Part shown: one piece after another, positions 35,478 through 44,766 of the stretch | Layout of the letters: the number at the start of each line of letters is the position of its first letter | Numbering within the stretch: position 1 is the stretch's first letter | Assembly (NCBI GenBank): GCA_934394515.1 | Contig: CAKRRU010000002.1 | Location: 1-56,055, forward strand | DNA from: an uncultured Acetatifactor sp. | GTDB lineage: Bacteria > Bacillota > Clostridia > Lachnospirales > Lachnospiraceae | DNA length: 56,055 bases | Direction of reading: 5' to 3' | Position numbers and translations under genes: made by a program | The notes under the pieces: model-generated | The model's input: only the letters and a program-made list of their open reading frames with translations | The model's database searches: none | What the model was told of the DNA's origin: nothing

Positions 35478-36266
35478 TCAGTTTCTGCCATTCTGGCGCT
35501 TCAGTTCTTCGATCTCGTCAAACACAGCATCGTTCAGGACTTTAATATATGTTCCTTTCATACCGGAAGACCGGGACTCGATAACACCGGCACTCTCGAA
35601 CTTCCGCAGTGCATTGACGATCACGGATCTCGTAATGCCGACTCTGTCAGCAATCTTGCTGGCTACCAGAATTCCCTCCATACCGTTAAGTTCATCAAAA
35701 ATATGGGTGATAGCCTCCATCTCCGAGAAAGAAAGGGTGCTGACCGCAGATTTCACCACGGCCACCTTACGACTCTCTTCCGCACTCTCTTCATTCACTG
35801 CCCTCAGCATTTCCAGACCTACGACCGTAGTGCCGTACTCACAGAGGATAATATCATCAATGTCGTATTGTTCATCGCATTTGTAAATAAAGAGGGTACC
35901 CAGCCGTTCTCCCGCGATCTCGATGGGAGTAATGATGGCCTGAAATTTTCTCGTATCAATATTCTCGAAACCGAGCGTCTCGAGATTAACGTTCTCCTTC
36001 GTGGATAATACGCCCAACAGTCTCTCGTTCAGCATCGGATCAATAAATCCGCCGATATTATCGTCCAAAAGTTCTGTGATCGGTTCAATGCCGTCGGATT
36101 TCCCCACGCCGAGGACTTTTCCCTTCCGGCTGATCACCAGAACGTTGGAATTCAGAATTTCCCGCATCACTTTACAGATGTCGCTGAATACTACTTTGCT
36201 GGAATTGTTATTGTGTAATAATTTCCCGATTTTACGTGTTTTGTCCAACAGTTGTACGCTACTCAT
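35478..36266 (-). CDS. codY: GTP/branched-chain amino acid-sensing global regulator CodY
   Basis: A 262-aa CodY. An N-terminal GAF domain (about 1-160; MREILNSNVLVISRKGKVLG) binds isoleucine/valine, and a C-terminal winged helix (about 205-250; ASKIADRVGITRSVIVNALR KFESAGVIESRSSGMKGTYI) contacts DNA. It represses genes of amino acid metabolism and often motility during nutrient excess. As in B. subtilis, it lies immediately upstream of flgB. GGAGG is seven bases before the ATG. It has its own promoter and terminator. Confidence 0.97.
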   Translation of the reverse strand: MSSVQLLDKTRKIGKLLHNNNSSKVVFSDICKVMREILNSNVLVISRKGKVLGVGKSDGIEPITELLDDNIGGFIDPMLNERLLGVLSTKENVNLETLGFENIDTRKFQAIITPIEIAGERLGTLFIYKCDEQYDIDDIILCEYGTTVVGLEMLRAVNEESAEESRKVAVVKSAVSTLSFSEMEAITHIFDELNGMEGILVASKIADRVGITRSVIVNALRKFESAGVIESRSSGMKGTYIKVLNDAVFDEIEELKRQNGRN

Positions 36267-36315
36267 CTATCTTCCTCCGTCTACACATACTACGAAACCA
36301 CCAGATGTTATGCAC

Positions 36316-36344
36316 ATTGTAGCACATGTAAATTCAGATTACAA
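36316..36344 (-). promoter_or_regulatory. Sigma-A promoter of codY
   Basis: -35 TTGTAA (36339-36344) and -10 TACAAT (36316-36321) with a 17-base spacer and a TG just before the -10 (extended -10), on the minus strand. The expected start is about 43 bases before the codY ATG. Confidence 0.75.
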
Positions 36345-36357
36345 TGGAAATAGCGTT

Positions 36358-36373
36358 AATTTATGAGAAAATT
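36358..36373 (-). promoter_or_regulatory. Candidate CodY box upstream of codY promoter
   Basis: On the minus strand AATTTTCTCATAAAT matches the CodY consensus AATTTTCWGAAAATT at 12 of 15 positions. It lies 13 bases upstream of the -35 element, which would allow autoregulation. A/T-rich sequence makes chance matches likely. Confidence 0.35.
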
Positions 36374-36389
36374 CTGACAGTATATGAAA

Positions 36390-38465
36390 CTACTTCTCTT
36401 CCGTCGGTTTATTTTTCACATAGCCGCACTGTTCATCCATGCAGACCAGTTTATTTCCCTTTTCCAGCAGCAATTTGCCGCAACGGGGACATTTTTCCCC
36501 CGAAGGCTTCTGCCATACCATAAAATCGCACTCCGGATTATCGATACAGCCGTAATATTTTCTGCCCTTTTTGGTTTTTTTCATTACAATATCCTTACCG
36601 CATTTCGGGCAGGCAACACCGATTTTCTCAAAATAAGGCTTGGTATTGCGGCACTCCGGGAAGCCGGGACAGGCCAGGAATCTGCCGTGAGGACCGTATT
36701 TGATCACCATACGTCTGCCGCACAATTCGCATACTTCATCGGATTCTTCATCCGCAATGGTCACCTCTGCCAGTTCCTTCTCCGCATTTTTTACCGCCTC
36801 ATCCAGATCCGGATAGAAATTGGCCACGATGGTCTTCCATTTTACCGTGCCCTCTTCCACACCGTCCAGTAACGCTTCCATGTTGGCGGTGAAATTCACG
36901 TCCACGATGGACGGGAATGCTTCTTTCATCATATTGTTGACTACTTCACCCAGCTCTGTAACGTAGAGATTACGGTTCTCCTTCGCAATGTATCTTCTGG
37001 CCAGGATCGTCGTGATGGTCGGTGCATAGGTACTGGGACGTCCGATGCCCAGCTCTTCCATGGCACGAACCAGACTTGCTTCTGTATAGTGTGCGGGCGG
37101 CTGTGTAAAATGCTGTTTCGGATCGAAGCTCCGGAATTCCAGAACACTGTTTTCATCCAGATTGCTGCCCAGCACATTTTCCTCTTCCTTGTCATCCTCC
37201 TGGGTATAGACGCTCATGAAACCGTCAAAACGCATTCTGGAGGTTGCCAGGGTAAAGACCTGATCCTTTGCCTGGATCTTCACTGAGGTAGTATCATACT
37301 GTGCTGCACTCATGCGGCTTGCCACAAAACGCTTCCAGATCAGCTGATACAGCCGGAACAGGTCTCTGGGCAGCTGCTCCTTGATGGCCACGGGCATCCG
37401 GTTCAGATCTGTGGGTCTGATTGCTTCGTGGGCATCCTGGATCTTCTGACTGCTCTTCTTCTCCGTAGCTGCCGCTGTCTTATATTTTTCTCCGTAATGA
37501 GCATCGATAAATTCCGCTGCCTGCGCCTCTGCTTCTTCGGATACACGTGTGGAATCGGTACGCAGGTAAGTGATCAGTCCGACCGTACCTTCTCCTTTGA
37601 TATCCACGCCTTCATATAACTGCTGTGCCAGACGCATGGTCTTCTGGGTAGAGAAGTTCAGTACCTTGCTGGCTTCCTGCTGCAGGGTAGAAGTCGTAAA
37701 GGGCAGAGGAGCTTTTTTCAAACGTTCTCCATGACGTACTTCCGTCACTTCATATTTTGCGTCCTTCAGGGAATTCATGATCTTATCTGCTTCTTCCTTG
37801 TTGCTGATCCCCTGCTTTTTCTGAACGGTGCCGTAATATTTTGCGCAAATGGGCTTCTTCTCACCCTTGGCTTTCAGATTTACATCCAGGGACCAGTATT
37901 CCTCCGGAATAAATGCATTGATCTCGTCTTCTCTGTCACAAATGATTCTGAGAGCTACGGACTGTACCCGGCCGGCACTTAAGCCCCTCTTGATCTTTGC
38001 CCACAGAAGCGGTGAGATCCGATAACCCACCATACGGTCCAGCATACGTCTCGCCTGCTGGGCATCTACCAGATTCATATCGATCTCCCGTGCATTTTTC
38101 AAAGATTCCTTTACCGCATTCTTGGTGATCTCATTAAAAGTGATACGATATACTTTCTTGTTTTCCAGTTTCAAAGCATAGTACAAATGCCAGGAGATAG
38201 CCTCTCCCTCACGGTCAGGGTCGGTTGCGAGATAGATTTTCTCTGCCTTCTTCACTTCCTTGCGCAGCGCAGCCAGCAGATCTCCCTTTCCTCTTATAGT
38301 GATATATTTCGGTTCATAATCATGTTCCGGATCAAATCCCAGCTGACTCTTGGGCAAGTCCCTCACATGCCCCTGGCTGGCCATAACCTCGTAATTTGCT
38401 CCCAAAAACTTTTTGATTGTCTTCACCTTGGCCGGTGACTCTACAATAACTAAATATTTTGCCAT
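36390..38465 (-). CDS. topA: DNA topoisomerase I
   Basis: A 691-aa type IA topoisomerase. TOPRIM domain (MAKYLVIVESPAKVKTIKKF, ATDPDREGEAISWHLY), active-site Tyr in LITYLRTDSTRVS, and three C-terminal zinc ribbons (CELCGRRM ... CPGFPEC, CPKCGKDI ... CIDNPEC, CPRCGKLL ... CMDEQC). It relaxes negative supercoils. The ATG at 38465 has GGGAG five bases upstream. The dprA/topA/codY/fla neighbourhood resembles that of B. subtilis with intervening genes missing. Confidence 0.97.
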   Translation of the reverse strand: MAKYLVIVESPAKVKTIKKFLGANYEVMASQGHVRDLPKSQLGFDPEHDYEPKYITIRGKGDLLAALRKEVKKAEKIYLATDPDREGEAISWHLYYALKLENKKVYRITFNEITKNAVKESLKNAREIDMNLVDAQQARRMLDRMVGYRISPLLWAKIKRGLSAGRVQSVALRIICDREDEINAFIPEEYWSLDVNLKAKGEKKPICAKYYGTVQKKQGISNKEEADKIMNSLKDAKYEVTEVRHGERLKKAPLPFTTSTLQQEASKVLNFSTQKTMRLAQQLYEGVDIKGEGTVGLITYLRTDSTRVSEEAEAQAAEFIDAHYGEKYKTAAATEKKSSQKIQDAHEAIRPTDLNRMPVAIKEQLPRDLFRLYQLIWKRFVASRMSAAQYDTTSVKIQAKDQVFTLATSRMRFDGFMSVYTQEDDKEEENVLGSNLDENSVLEFRSFDPKQHFTQPPAHYTEASLVRAMEELGIGRPSTYAPTITTILARRYIAKENRNLYVTELGEVVNNMMKEAFPSIVDVNFTANMEALLDGVEEGTVKWKTIVANFYPDLDEAVKNAEKELAEVTIADEESDEVCELCGRRMVIKYGPHGRFLACPGFPECRNTKPYFEKIGVACPKCGKDIVMKKTKKGRKYYGCIDNPECDFMVWQKPSGEKCPRCGKLLLEKGNKLVCMDEQCGYVKNKPTEEK

Positions 38466-38559
38466 ATGCACTCCCATCTATCCGTCTGTATACGGATCTA
38501 CGGCATCCTATTTCCGCCTCTTTGCCGTATTTTTCCCCTGCTTTGAGTAATCGTGAACC

Positions 38560-38588
38560 ACTATACAACAAAAAAATAGGAATGGCAA
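38560..38588 (-). promoter_or_regulatory. Sigma-A promoter of topA
   Basis: -35 TTGCCA (38583-38588) and -10 TATAGT (38560-38565), 17-base spacer, on the minus strand. The leader to the topA ATG is about 90 bases. Confidence 0.72.
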
Positions 38589-38632
38589 GAAGATTTTTTC
38601 GCGATTGCGATGCCGTCCTGTGAAAAAGTGCA

Positions 38633-38691
38633 AATAAAAAATGCCCGAAAGCTTTCATTTCCACGCTTTCCGACACTTTTCAGGGTTGGGC
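38633..38691 (-). terminator. Probable terminator between tRNA-Glu and topA
   Basis: On the minus strand an inner GAAAGC / GCTTTC stem and outer GCCC / GGGC arms are followed by CATTTTTTATTT. It lies about 20 bases after the tRNA 3' end and before the topA promoter, the expected place to stop tRNA transcription. The stem is imperfect. Confidence 0.5.
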
Positions 38692-38710
38692 TATTCTATT
38701 AAAGAATAAG

Positions 38711-38782
38711 CAGCTGATAGGGGAATCGAACCCCTGTTTTCGCCGTGAGAGGGCGACGTCTTAACCGCTTGACCAATCAGCC
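38711..38782 (-). tRNA. tRNA-Glu (anticodon CTC)
   Basis: A 72-base cloverleaf: acceptor GGCTGAT / ATCAGCT (one G-U at the end), D arm TGGTCAAGCGGTTAAGAC, anticodon stem TCGCC / GGCGA with loop CTCTCAC giving anticodon CTC (38747-38749), T arm CAGGGGTTCGATTCCCCTA. It reads GAG codons. CCA is not encoded. It stands alone with its own promoter. Confidence 0.93.
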
Positions 38783-38801
38783 ACAAAAACAGTACTTGCA
38801 T

Positions 38802-38830
38802 AGTATAATAGGGTTATTGTAAAAATGCAA
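38802..38830 (-). promoter_or_regulatory. Sigma-A promoter of tRNA-Glu
   Basis: -35 TTGCAT (38825-38830) and -10 TATACT (38802-38807) with a 17-base spacer on the minus strand, about 20 bases before the tRNA 5' end. Confidence 0.78.
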
Positions 38831-38883
38831 GTGTTTTTTTCAAGTTTTTTAAAAATTTTGAAATATGCGTCGAATCCGAAGCC

Positions 38884-38953
38884 ACAGTTCAGCCCCGGGG
38901 CTTTGTGTGCAAGCGCCCACGCCCCCGGGACTGTCATCTTATGGCTGAACTGT
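38884..38953 (-). repeat. 70-nt nested palindrome at the polC 3' end
   Basis: Outer arms ACAGTTCAGCC / GGCTGAACTGT are a perfect 11-bp stem; an inner GC-rich pair (CCCGGGG / CCCCGGG) and a small central hairpin around GTGTGC / GCCCAC are nested inside. The outer arm begins on the last base of the polC stop codon. No U-tract follows on the minus strand, so it is not a classical terminator. GC content is much higher than the flanking AT-rich spacer. It could be a dispersed palindromic repeat. Confidence 0.65.
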
Positions 38954-41900
38954 TACACCAGGTCAAATATGCTGATCTGGTTCGACTCCGGCAGATCTCC
39001 CAAAAGTCCCAGGGAATCCATCAGGTCTATGATGGTCTTGGATACTTTTGTTCTCTGTCTGAAATCATCTTTGGACAGGAACGGTCCGTCCTTGGCCGCT
39101 TCCACAATGGCATCCGCAGCCTTCTCTCCCAATCCGTCGATACTGTTCAGGGAAGGCATGAGCTTCCCGTCCACGATCTGGAAAGACCTTGACTGCGCAC
39201 GGAAGATGTCGATCGGTTCGAATTCGAAGCCTCTCGCATACATCTCCTGTACAATACGCATATCGCCCATGGCATCTTTTTCCTTATTAGAAAGTGAATC
39301 CTGGCGTTTCTTATAATCTGCCATCACGCTTTCCAGATGTTTCTGTCCCTGGCACATGATCTCATAAGAGAAAGCCTTGGCACGGATACTGAAAAACGCT
39401 CCGTAATAAGCTAACGGATAATGGATCTTGCAATATGCGATACGCCATGCCATCATAACGTACGCTGCCGCATGGGCTTTGGGGAACATGTACTCGATCT
39501 TCTGACAGGACTCGATATACCACTGGGGCACATTATGTGCCAGCATATCTTCCTTCCACTCTTCCCACATGGCACATTTCCCCTTCGCCACCATTCCCTT
39601 ACGTACCGCTTCCATGATCTTGAATGACTTCTCCGACTCCACGCCCATCTGGATCAGATACAGCATAATATCGTCACGGGTACAGATGGCTGTGGAAATC
39701 GTAGCCACACCGCTCATGATCAGATCCTGGGCATTGCCCAGCCATACGTTGGTACCGTGGGACAGGCCGGAGATACGCACCAGATCGGAAAATGCTTTTG
39801 GCTTGGCGTCGATAACCATCTGCATAGCGAAGTCCGTACCGAACTCCGGGATTCCCAATGCCCCCAGTTTCGTTCCGCCGATCTGCTCCGGCGTGATCCC
39901 CAGGGCATCTGTATTCTGGAACAGGCTCATGACATCCTGTCCGTCCAACGGTATCGTCAAGGGGTCTCTCCCCGTCAGATCCTGCAGCATACGGATCATG
40001 GTAGGATCATCGTGTCCCAGAATATCCAGCTTCAACAGGTTATGGTCGATGGAATGGTAATCAAAGTGTGTGGTTATGGTATCCGTGGTCATATCATTTG
40101 CGGGGTGCTGCACCGGTGTGAAGGAGTTAATATCCTGTCCCAGAGGCAGTACAACGATACCGCCGGGATGCTGACCGGTACTTCGTCTTACTCCAGTACA
40201 CCCCGAAGCAATACGGTCGATCTCACTGGTACGCTTATGGATACCGCGCTCTTCAAAATAATTCTTTACATAGCCGAAAGCCGTCTTATCTGCCAGAGTT
40301 GCAATGGTTCCGGCACGGAACGTCTGACCGGCACCGAAGATAACCTCCGTATATTTGTGTGCCTTGGACTGGTACTCACCGGAAAAGTTCAGATCGATAT
40401 CCGGCTCCTTGTCTCCTTTAAATCCCAGGAAAGTCTCGAAGGGAATATCGAAACCGTCCTTATGCAGTTTTTCGCCGCACACCGGGCATACCTTGTCCGG
40501 CATATCGATTCCCGCTTTACCGGCATACGCCTTTACCTCATCACTGTCAAAATCCACATAATGACATTTGCTGCAATAATAATGAGGACTTAAGGGATTG
40601 ACCTCCGTAATTCCCGCCATGGTTGCCACAAAAGAGCTTCCTACGGATCCACGGGAGCCTACCAGATATCCGTCCTCGACTGATTTCCATACCAGTTTCT
40701 GTGCAATGATGTACATTACGGCAAATCCGTTTTTGATAATGGAGTTCAGTTCTTTCTCCAGTCTCGCCTCTACGATCTGCGGCAGATCCGGTCCGTAGAT
40801 CTCATGCGCCTTGTTGTAACAGATCTCTGTCAGTGTCTTATCGCTGTCCGGAATAACGGGAGGACATTTATCCGGTCGTACCGGGGCAATCGTCTCGATC
40901 ATATCCGCGATCATATTCGTATTCGTAATGACGATCTCTTCCGCTTTATCACTTCCCAGATAGGAAAACTCTTCCAGCATTTCCTCCGTGGTATGTAAAA
41001 ACAGCGGTGCCTGGTCGTCCGCATCATCAAATCCCCGTCCCGCCATGATGATACGGCGGTAGACCTCGTCCTCGGGATCCAGGAAATGCACGTCACAGGT
41101 AGCCACTACCGGTTTATGGAACTGCTCTCCCAGTGCCACTATTTTACGGTTAATATTCTGGATATCTTCAATAGAGTTCACACTCCGCACCTTCTCCGAT
41201 GCGATCATGAACTTATTGTTACCGCAGGGCTGGATCTCCAGATAATCATAAAATTTTACCAGTTTCGCGATCTGGGCATCCGACTGTCCGTCCAGCAGTG
41301 CCCGGTACAGTTCTCCCGCCTCACACGCACTTCCGAGGATGAGTCCTTCTCTGTACTTCATCACCAGACTCTTGGGAATTCTGGGATGTTTGTTAAAGTA
41401 AGTCAGATGGGACTGGGAGACCAGCCTGTACAGATTGATTCGTCCCAGATCATTTTTTGCCAGAATGATTGCATGATAGGACGGCATCTTCTTTACCGCA
41501 TCCACACTGGAAGCCCCCAGCGCATTCACTTCCGTCAGGGTATGTATGTCTTCCTCTTCCAGCATTTTTATAAATTTCACAAAAATATGTGCGGTGCACT
41601 CCGCATCATCCACGGCTCTGTGGTGATTCTCCAGAGATATCCCCAGAGTCTTTGCCACCGCATCCAAGGTATGCTTTGACTGATTCTTCAACAATACGCG
41701 GGAGATGCCTACCGTATCCACGTAAGTAAATTCCTGCGGGTATCCCAGTCTCCTGCAGTTCTCCATGATAAAGCTCATATCGAAGCTTGCATTATGCGCC
41801 ACCATGATACAGCCTTCACAGAACTCCAGAAACTGCGGCAGTATCACATCAATCATGGGGGAATCCATTACATCCTCATCCCGGATACTGGTCAGTTTCT

Positions 41901-43557
41901 CTATTTCGAAGGGAATGGGCACATCCGGATTCACAAAAGTGGAAAAACGATCCACGATCTCTCCGCCGGATACTTTTACGGCACCGATCTCTATGATACG
42001 GTTATTTACCGGAGAAAAGCCGGTGGTCTCTATATCAAATACCACATAATCCTCATGCAGATCCTGCCCCTTGTCATTCGTCACGATTTCTTTCAGATCA
42101 TCCACCAGGTAAGCTTCCACTCCATAGATGATTTTAAAGAAATCCTGTTTGTCGGGGTTTTCGTCCCCAGCTTCTTTGCGTTTTCCTTTTTCTGCCGTCC
42201 AGAGATCATCCCATACATGATTGGCATCCGTAAAGCTCTGTACCACACCGTGATCGGTAATAGCGATTGCCCTGTGTCCCCATTTGTAGGCTCTCTTAAC
42301 GATATCCTTTGCCTCGGAGACTCCGTCCATATCACTCATTTTGGTATGACAGTGCAGCTCCACTCTCTTGCGGGCAGCGGTATCCATTCTTGTATTGGTA
42401 AAATCGGGGATCCTTTTAATTCCGGCAATGGATCCGATCGCCAGCTCATGATCGAACTTATCCATCATGCAGATGCCCTTTACTTTCAAGAAAGCTCCCG
42501 GCTTGATATCCCCGCTCACTTCCTTTACCTGATCCGTACGCACGAACATCTTGATCGTCATTGTATCGGTAAAATCAGATATATTGAAAATAATAATGGT
42601 CTTCTCATTCTTGATGTCACGGGTCTCCACCGACAAAACCTTGCCGCGGATGGTCACTTCTCCCATCTCACCGATCAGTTCCTCGATCTTCATGGCCTCG
42701 TCCTCAAAATCACGGCCATAGATCACATCCGGATTATCAGATCTCTTCAAGGCGCCCTTCTCAAAGCTGCCTCCCTTACGGAATTCACCTTTCTTAAACT
42801 CTCCTCGTTTAAATTCTCCTCTGGCGCCTCCCTGGAAGCTTCTGGTCATGCCGCCTGCATTCTCAGTCTTAGGCTTTTCCGAAGACTCCTCGGTCTTGCT
42901 CTGTCCATCGGCCTGTACGGCATTGTCTTCCTGTACCCCTAAGACCGCCGCATCTGCAGTATCATTCCCTTGCCGGCCTCTGACGCGGCTATAAATAGCA
43001 TCCACCTGCTGACGTATTTTCAGTTCTTCTTCCTCCTGAAAACGTCCGGTTTCCTTTTCCACATATGCTGCATGTATCTTCACGGAAAATCCACAGCGTT
43101 CCACAAGAATTTTCTCGAGGATCTGCAGGATCTCCCCTTCCATGCTCCGGTTCAGGACCGTATCCTCCATTGTCAGCAGCAGTTCGTTTTCCGAAGGATA
43201 CTCCAGTTTTGCCGTTTTCAGGGCATTGTACTGGATATGACTGTATTCCCGGAACTCCTCCAGAATACTTTCCTTATAGATGTCCATCAGTTTTTCCGGA
43301 TTATACTGCGATGACAATTCAAACTTTTCATATATTTTGACCGTCAGATTGGCATTGGGGAACAATTGCTTTTTGATCTCCTGTTCCGCTGTCCAGATGT
43401 CTGCCTTCTGAATCAGACGTGTGCTTTTTAAATACACCCGAAGAAAGTCCCTGCGTTTTGTCGCCGAGACTCTCTCCACCTCCGTCTGCCCCATAAGGTC
43501 ACGAATATTCTCATTCAGCTGTAATGCCGAAAATACTTCAAAAAACGGTTTACTCAT
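38953..43557 (-). CDS. polC: DNA polymerase III PolC-type alpha subunit
   Basis: A 1534-aa Gram-positive replicative polymerase. An N-terminal domain is followed by a basic repeat insertion (about 243-268; RGEFKRGEFKKGEFRKGG), an OB fold (about 290-375), a PHP domain (VELHCHTKMSDMDGVSEA, ITDHGV), a DnaQ-type 3'-5' exonuclease from about residue 503 (VVFDIETTGFSP) inserted in PHP, a zinc-binding segment (CSKC ... CPVC, about 994-1022), and the polymerase core with the catalytic acids in EPDIDLNFSG (about 1050). The C-terminus has a thumb/HhH-like end. It is somewhat longer than B. subtilis PolC (1437 aa). It starts six bases after ispG, so the two are probably co-transcribed. Confidence 0.97.
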   Translation of the reverse strand: MSKPFFEVFSALQLNENIRDLMGQTEVERVSATKRRDFLRVYLKSTRLIQKADIWTAEQEIKKQLFPNANLTVKIYEKFELSSQYNPEKLMDIYKESILEEFREYSHIQYNALKTAKLEYPSENELLLTMEDTVLNRSMEGEILQILEKILVERCGFSVKIHAAYVEKETGRFQEEEELKIRQQVDAIYSRVRGRQGNDTADAAVLGVQEDNAVQADGQSKTEESSEKPKTENAGGMTRSFQGGARGEFKRGEFKKGEFRKGGSFEKGALKRSDNPDVIYGRDFEDEAMKIEELIGEMGEVTIRGKVLSVETRDIKNEKTIIIFNISDFTDTMTIKMFVRTDQVKEVSGDIKPGAFLKVKGICMMDKFDHELAIGSIAGIKRIPDFTNTRMDTAARKRVELHCHTKMSDMDGVSEAKDIVKRAYKWGHRAIAITDHGVVQSFTDANHVWDDLWTAEKGKRKEAGDENPDKQDFFKIIYGVEAYLVDDLKEIVTNDKGQDLHEDYVVFDIETTGFSPVNNRIIEIGAVKVSGGEIVDRFSTFVNPDVPIPFEIEKLTSIRDEDVMDSPMIDVILPQFLEFCEGCIMVAHNASFDMSFIMENCRRLGYPQEFTYVDTVGISRVLLKNQSKHTLDAVAKTLGISLENHHRAVDDAECTAHIFVKFIKMLEEEDIHTLTEVNALGASSVDAVKKMPSYHAIILAKNDLGRINLYRLVSQSHLTYFNKHPRIPKSLVMKYREGLILGSACEAGELYRALLDGQSDAQIAKLVKFYDYLEIQPCGNNKFMIASEKVRSVNSIEDIQNINRKIVALGEQFHKPVVATCDVHFLDPEDEVYRRIIMAGRGFDDADDQAPLFLHTTEEMLEEFSYLGSDKAEEIVITNTNMIADMIETIAPVRPDKCPPVIPDSDKTLTEICYNKAHEIYGPDLPQIVEARLEKELNSIIKNGFAVMYIIAQKLVWKSVEDGYLVGSRGSVGSSFVATMAGITEVNPLSPHYYCSKCHYVDFDSDEVKAYAGKAGIDMPDKVCPVCGEKLHKDGFDIPFETFLGFKGDKEPDIDLNFSGEYQSKAHKYTEVIFGAGQTFRAGTIATLADKTAFGYVKNYFEERGIHKRTSEIDRIASGCTGVRRSTGQHPGGIVVLPLGQDINSFTPVQHPANDMTTDTITTHFDYHSIDHNLLKLDILGHDDPTMIRMLQDLTGRDPLTIPLDGQDVMSLFQNTDALGITPEQIGGTKLGALGIPEFGTDFAMQMVIDAKPKAFSDLVRISGLSHGTNVWLGNAQDLIMSGVATISTAICTRDDIMLYLIQMGVESEKSFKIMEAVRKGMVAKGKCAMWEEWKEDMLAHNVPQWYIESCQKIEYMFPKAHAAAYVMMAWRIAYCKIHYPLAYYGAFFSIRAKAFSYEIMCQGQKHLESVMADYKKRQDSLSNKEKDAMGDMRIVQEMYARGFEFEPIDIFRAQSRSFQIVDGKLMPSLNSIDGLGEKAADAIVEAAKDGPFLSKDDFRQRTKVSKTIIDLMDSLGLLGDLPESNQISIFDLV

Positions 43558-43563
43558 CTATTT

Positions 43564-44631
43564 TCAACTCCAATGATCCAATTCCTCTTTTAAGGCAGGC
43601 AGCAGCTGATCTTCCGGAAGCTTTTTGATGATTTCTCCGTGTTTGATCAGCAGGCCTTCTCCAATACCTCCTGCCACACCCAGGTCAGCTTCCTTTGCCT
43701 CTCCGGGACCGTTTACCACGCAGCCCATAACCGCCACTTTGATATCCAGCGGATAATCTTCCACCAGTTTTTCCACCTTTGTTGCCAGATCGATCAGATC
43801 GATCTGCGTTCTGCCGCAGGTCGGACAGGATACTACCTCAATGCCGCCCTTTCTGAGTCCCAGGGTACGAAGGATCAGCTTGGCCGACTTGATCTCTTCC
43901 ACCGGGTCACCCGTCAGGGATACACGGATGGTATCACCGATGCCTTGATTTAAGATCAGGGACAGACCGATGGCGGATTTGATATTGCCGCTGTTTACCG
44001 TACCGGATTCGGTAATTCCCACATGCAGCGGATATACCGTCTTTCCTGCCAGGAGTTCATGGGCTTTTACGCACATCAGCACATCCGACGATTTAATACT
44101 GATCACCAGGTTATCATATCCAAGGTCTTCGATCATGTGCACCTTATCCAGCGCACTTTCCACAATGCCTTCGGCTGTCACTCCGCCATATTTTTCCACC
44201 AGCGTTTTCTCCAGCGATCCGCTGTTTACACCCACACGAATGGGAATATTTCTCTCTTTTGCGGCATCCACCACCGCTTTTACCCGTTCTGTGCTGCCGA
44301 TATTACCGGGATTAATACGAATCTTATCTGCGCCGTTTTCGATTGCCGCCAGCGCCATACGATAATCAAAATGGATATCAGCTACCAGTGGAATATGGAT
44401 CTGCTTTTTGATCTCACGGATAGCCGCTGCCGCCTCCAAAGTAGGCACGGTACACCGGATGATCTCGCAGCCTGCCTTTTCCAGACGCAGGATCTGTTCT
44501 ACCGTAGCTTTTACATCTTCCGTCTTTGTATTTGTCATAGACTGGATTGCAATGGGATTCCCCCCACCGATCTTCCGGTCACCGATCTGTATTACTTTTG
44601 TATGCATTCTGTAAGTATCTTTATCGTTCAT
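43564..44631 (-). CDS. ispG: 4-hydroxy-3-methylbut-2-enyl diphosphate synthase IspG (GcpE)
   Basis: A 355-aa IspG. TIM-barrel start (VIQIGDRKIGGGNPIAIQSM TNT), the 4Fe-4S ligands in SCPTCGR and GCVVNGPGEA, and the usual bacterial length. It makes HMBPP from MEcPP in the MEP isoprenoid pathway. A sigma-A promoter with a consensus -35 lies upstream. polC follows. Confidence 0.97.
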   Translation of the reverse strand: MNDKDTYRMHTKVIQIGDRKIGGGNPIAIQSMTNTKTEDVKATVEQILRLEKAGCEIIRCTVPTLEAAAAIREIKKQIHIPLVADIHFDYRMALAAIENGADKIRINPGNIGSTERVKAVVDAAKERNIPIRVGVNSGSLEKTLVEKYGGVTAEGIVESALDKVHMIEDLGYDNLVISIKSSDVLMCVKAHELLAGKTVYPLHVGITESGTVNSGNIKSAIGLSLILNQGIGDTIRVSLTGDPVEEIKSAKLILRTLGLRKGGIEVVSCPTCGRTQIDLIDLATKVEKLVEDYPLDIKVAVMGCVVNGPGEAKEADLGVAGGIGEGLLIKHGEIIKKLPEDQLLPALKEELDHWS

Positions 44632-44671
44632 AGGGACACCTGACCTTTCTAGTCTCTCATATATGACTATA

Positions 44672-44701
44672 ACTATACCCCTTTTACAAAACTATTGTCA
44701 A
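44672..44701 (-). promoter_or_regulatory. Sigma-A promoter of ispG-polC
   Basis: Consensus -35 TTGACA (44696-44701) and -10 TATAGT (44672-44677), spacer 18 bases, minus strand, about 40 bases before the ispG start codon. Confidence 0.78.
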
Positions 44702-44766
44702 TTCGCAAAAAGCGCCAAACCCTTCTGCTTTTCCCTCCCATATCTGCGTTGTCAATAAGGAATATT

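Noticed and set aside
44697-44766. AAAAGC / GCTTTT inverted repeat after dprA as a terminator
   Set aside because: Only six base pairs with a loop of 13 and no clean U-tract; too weak to list.
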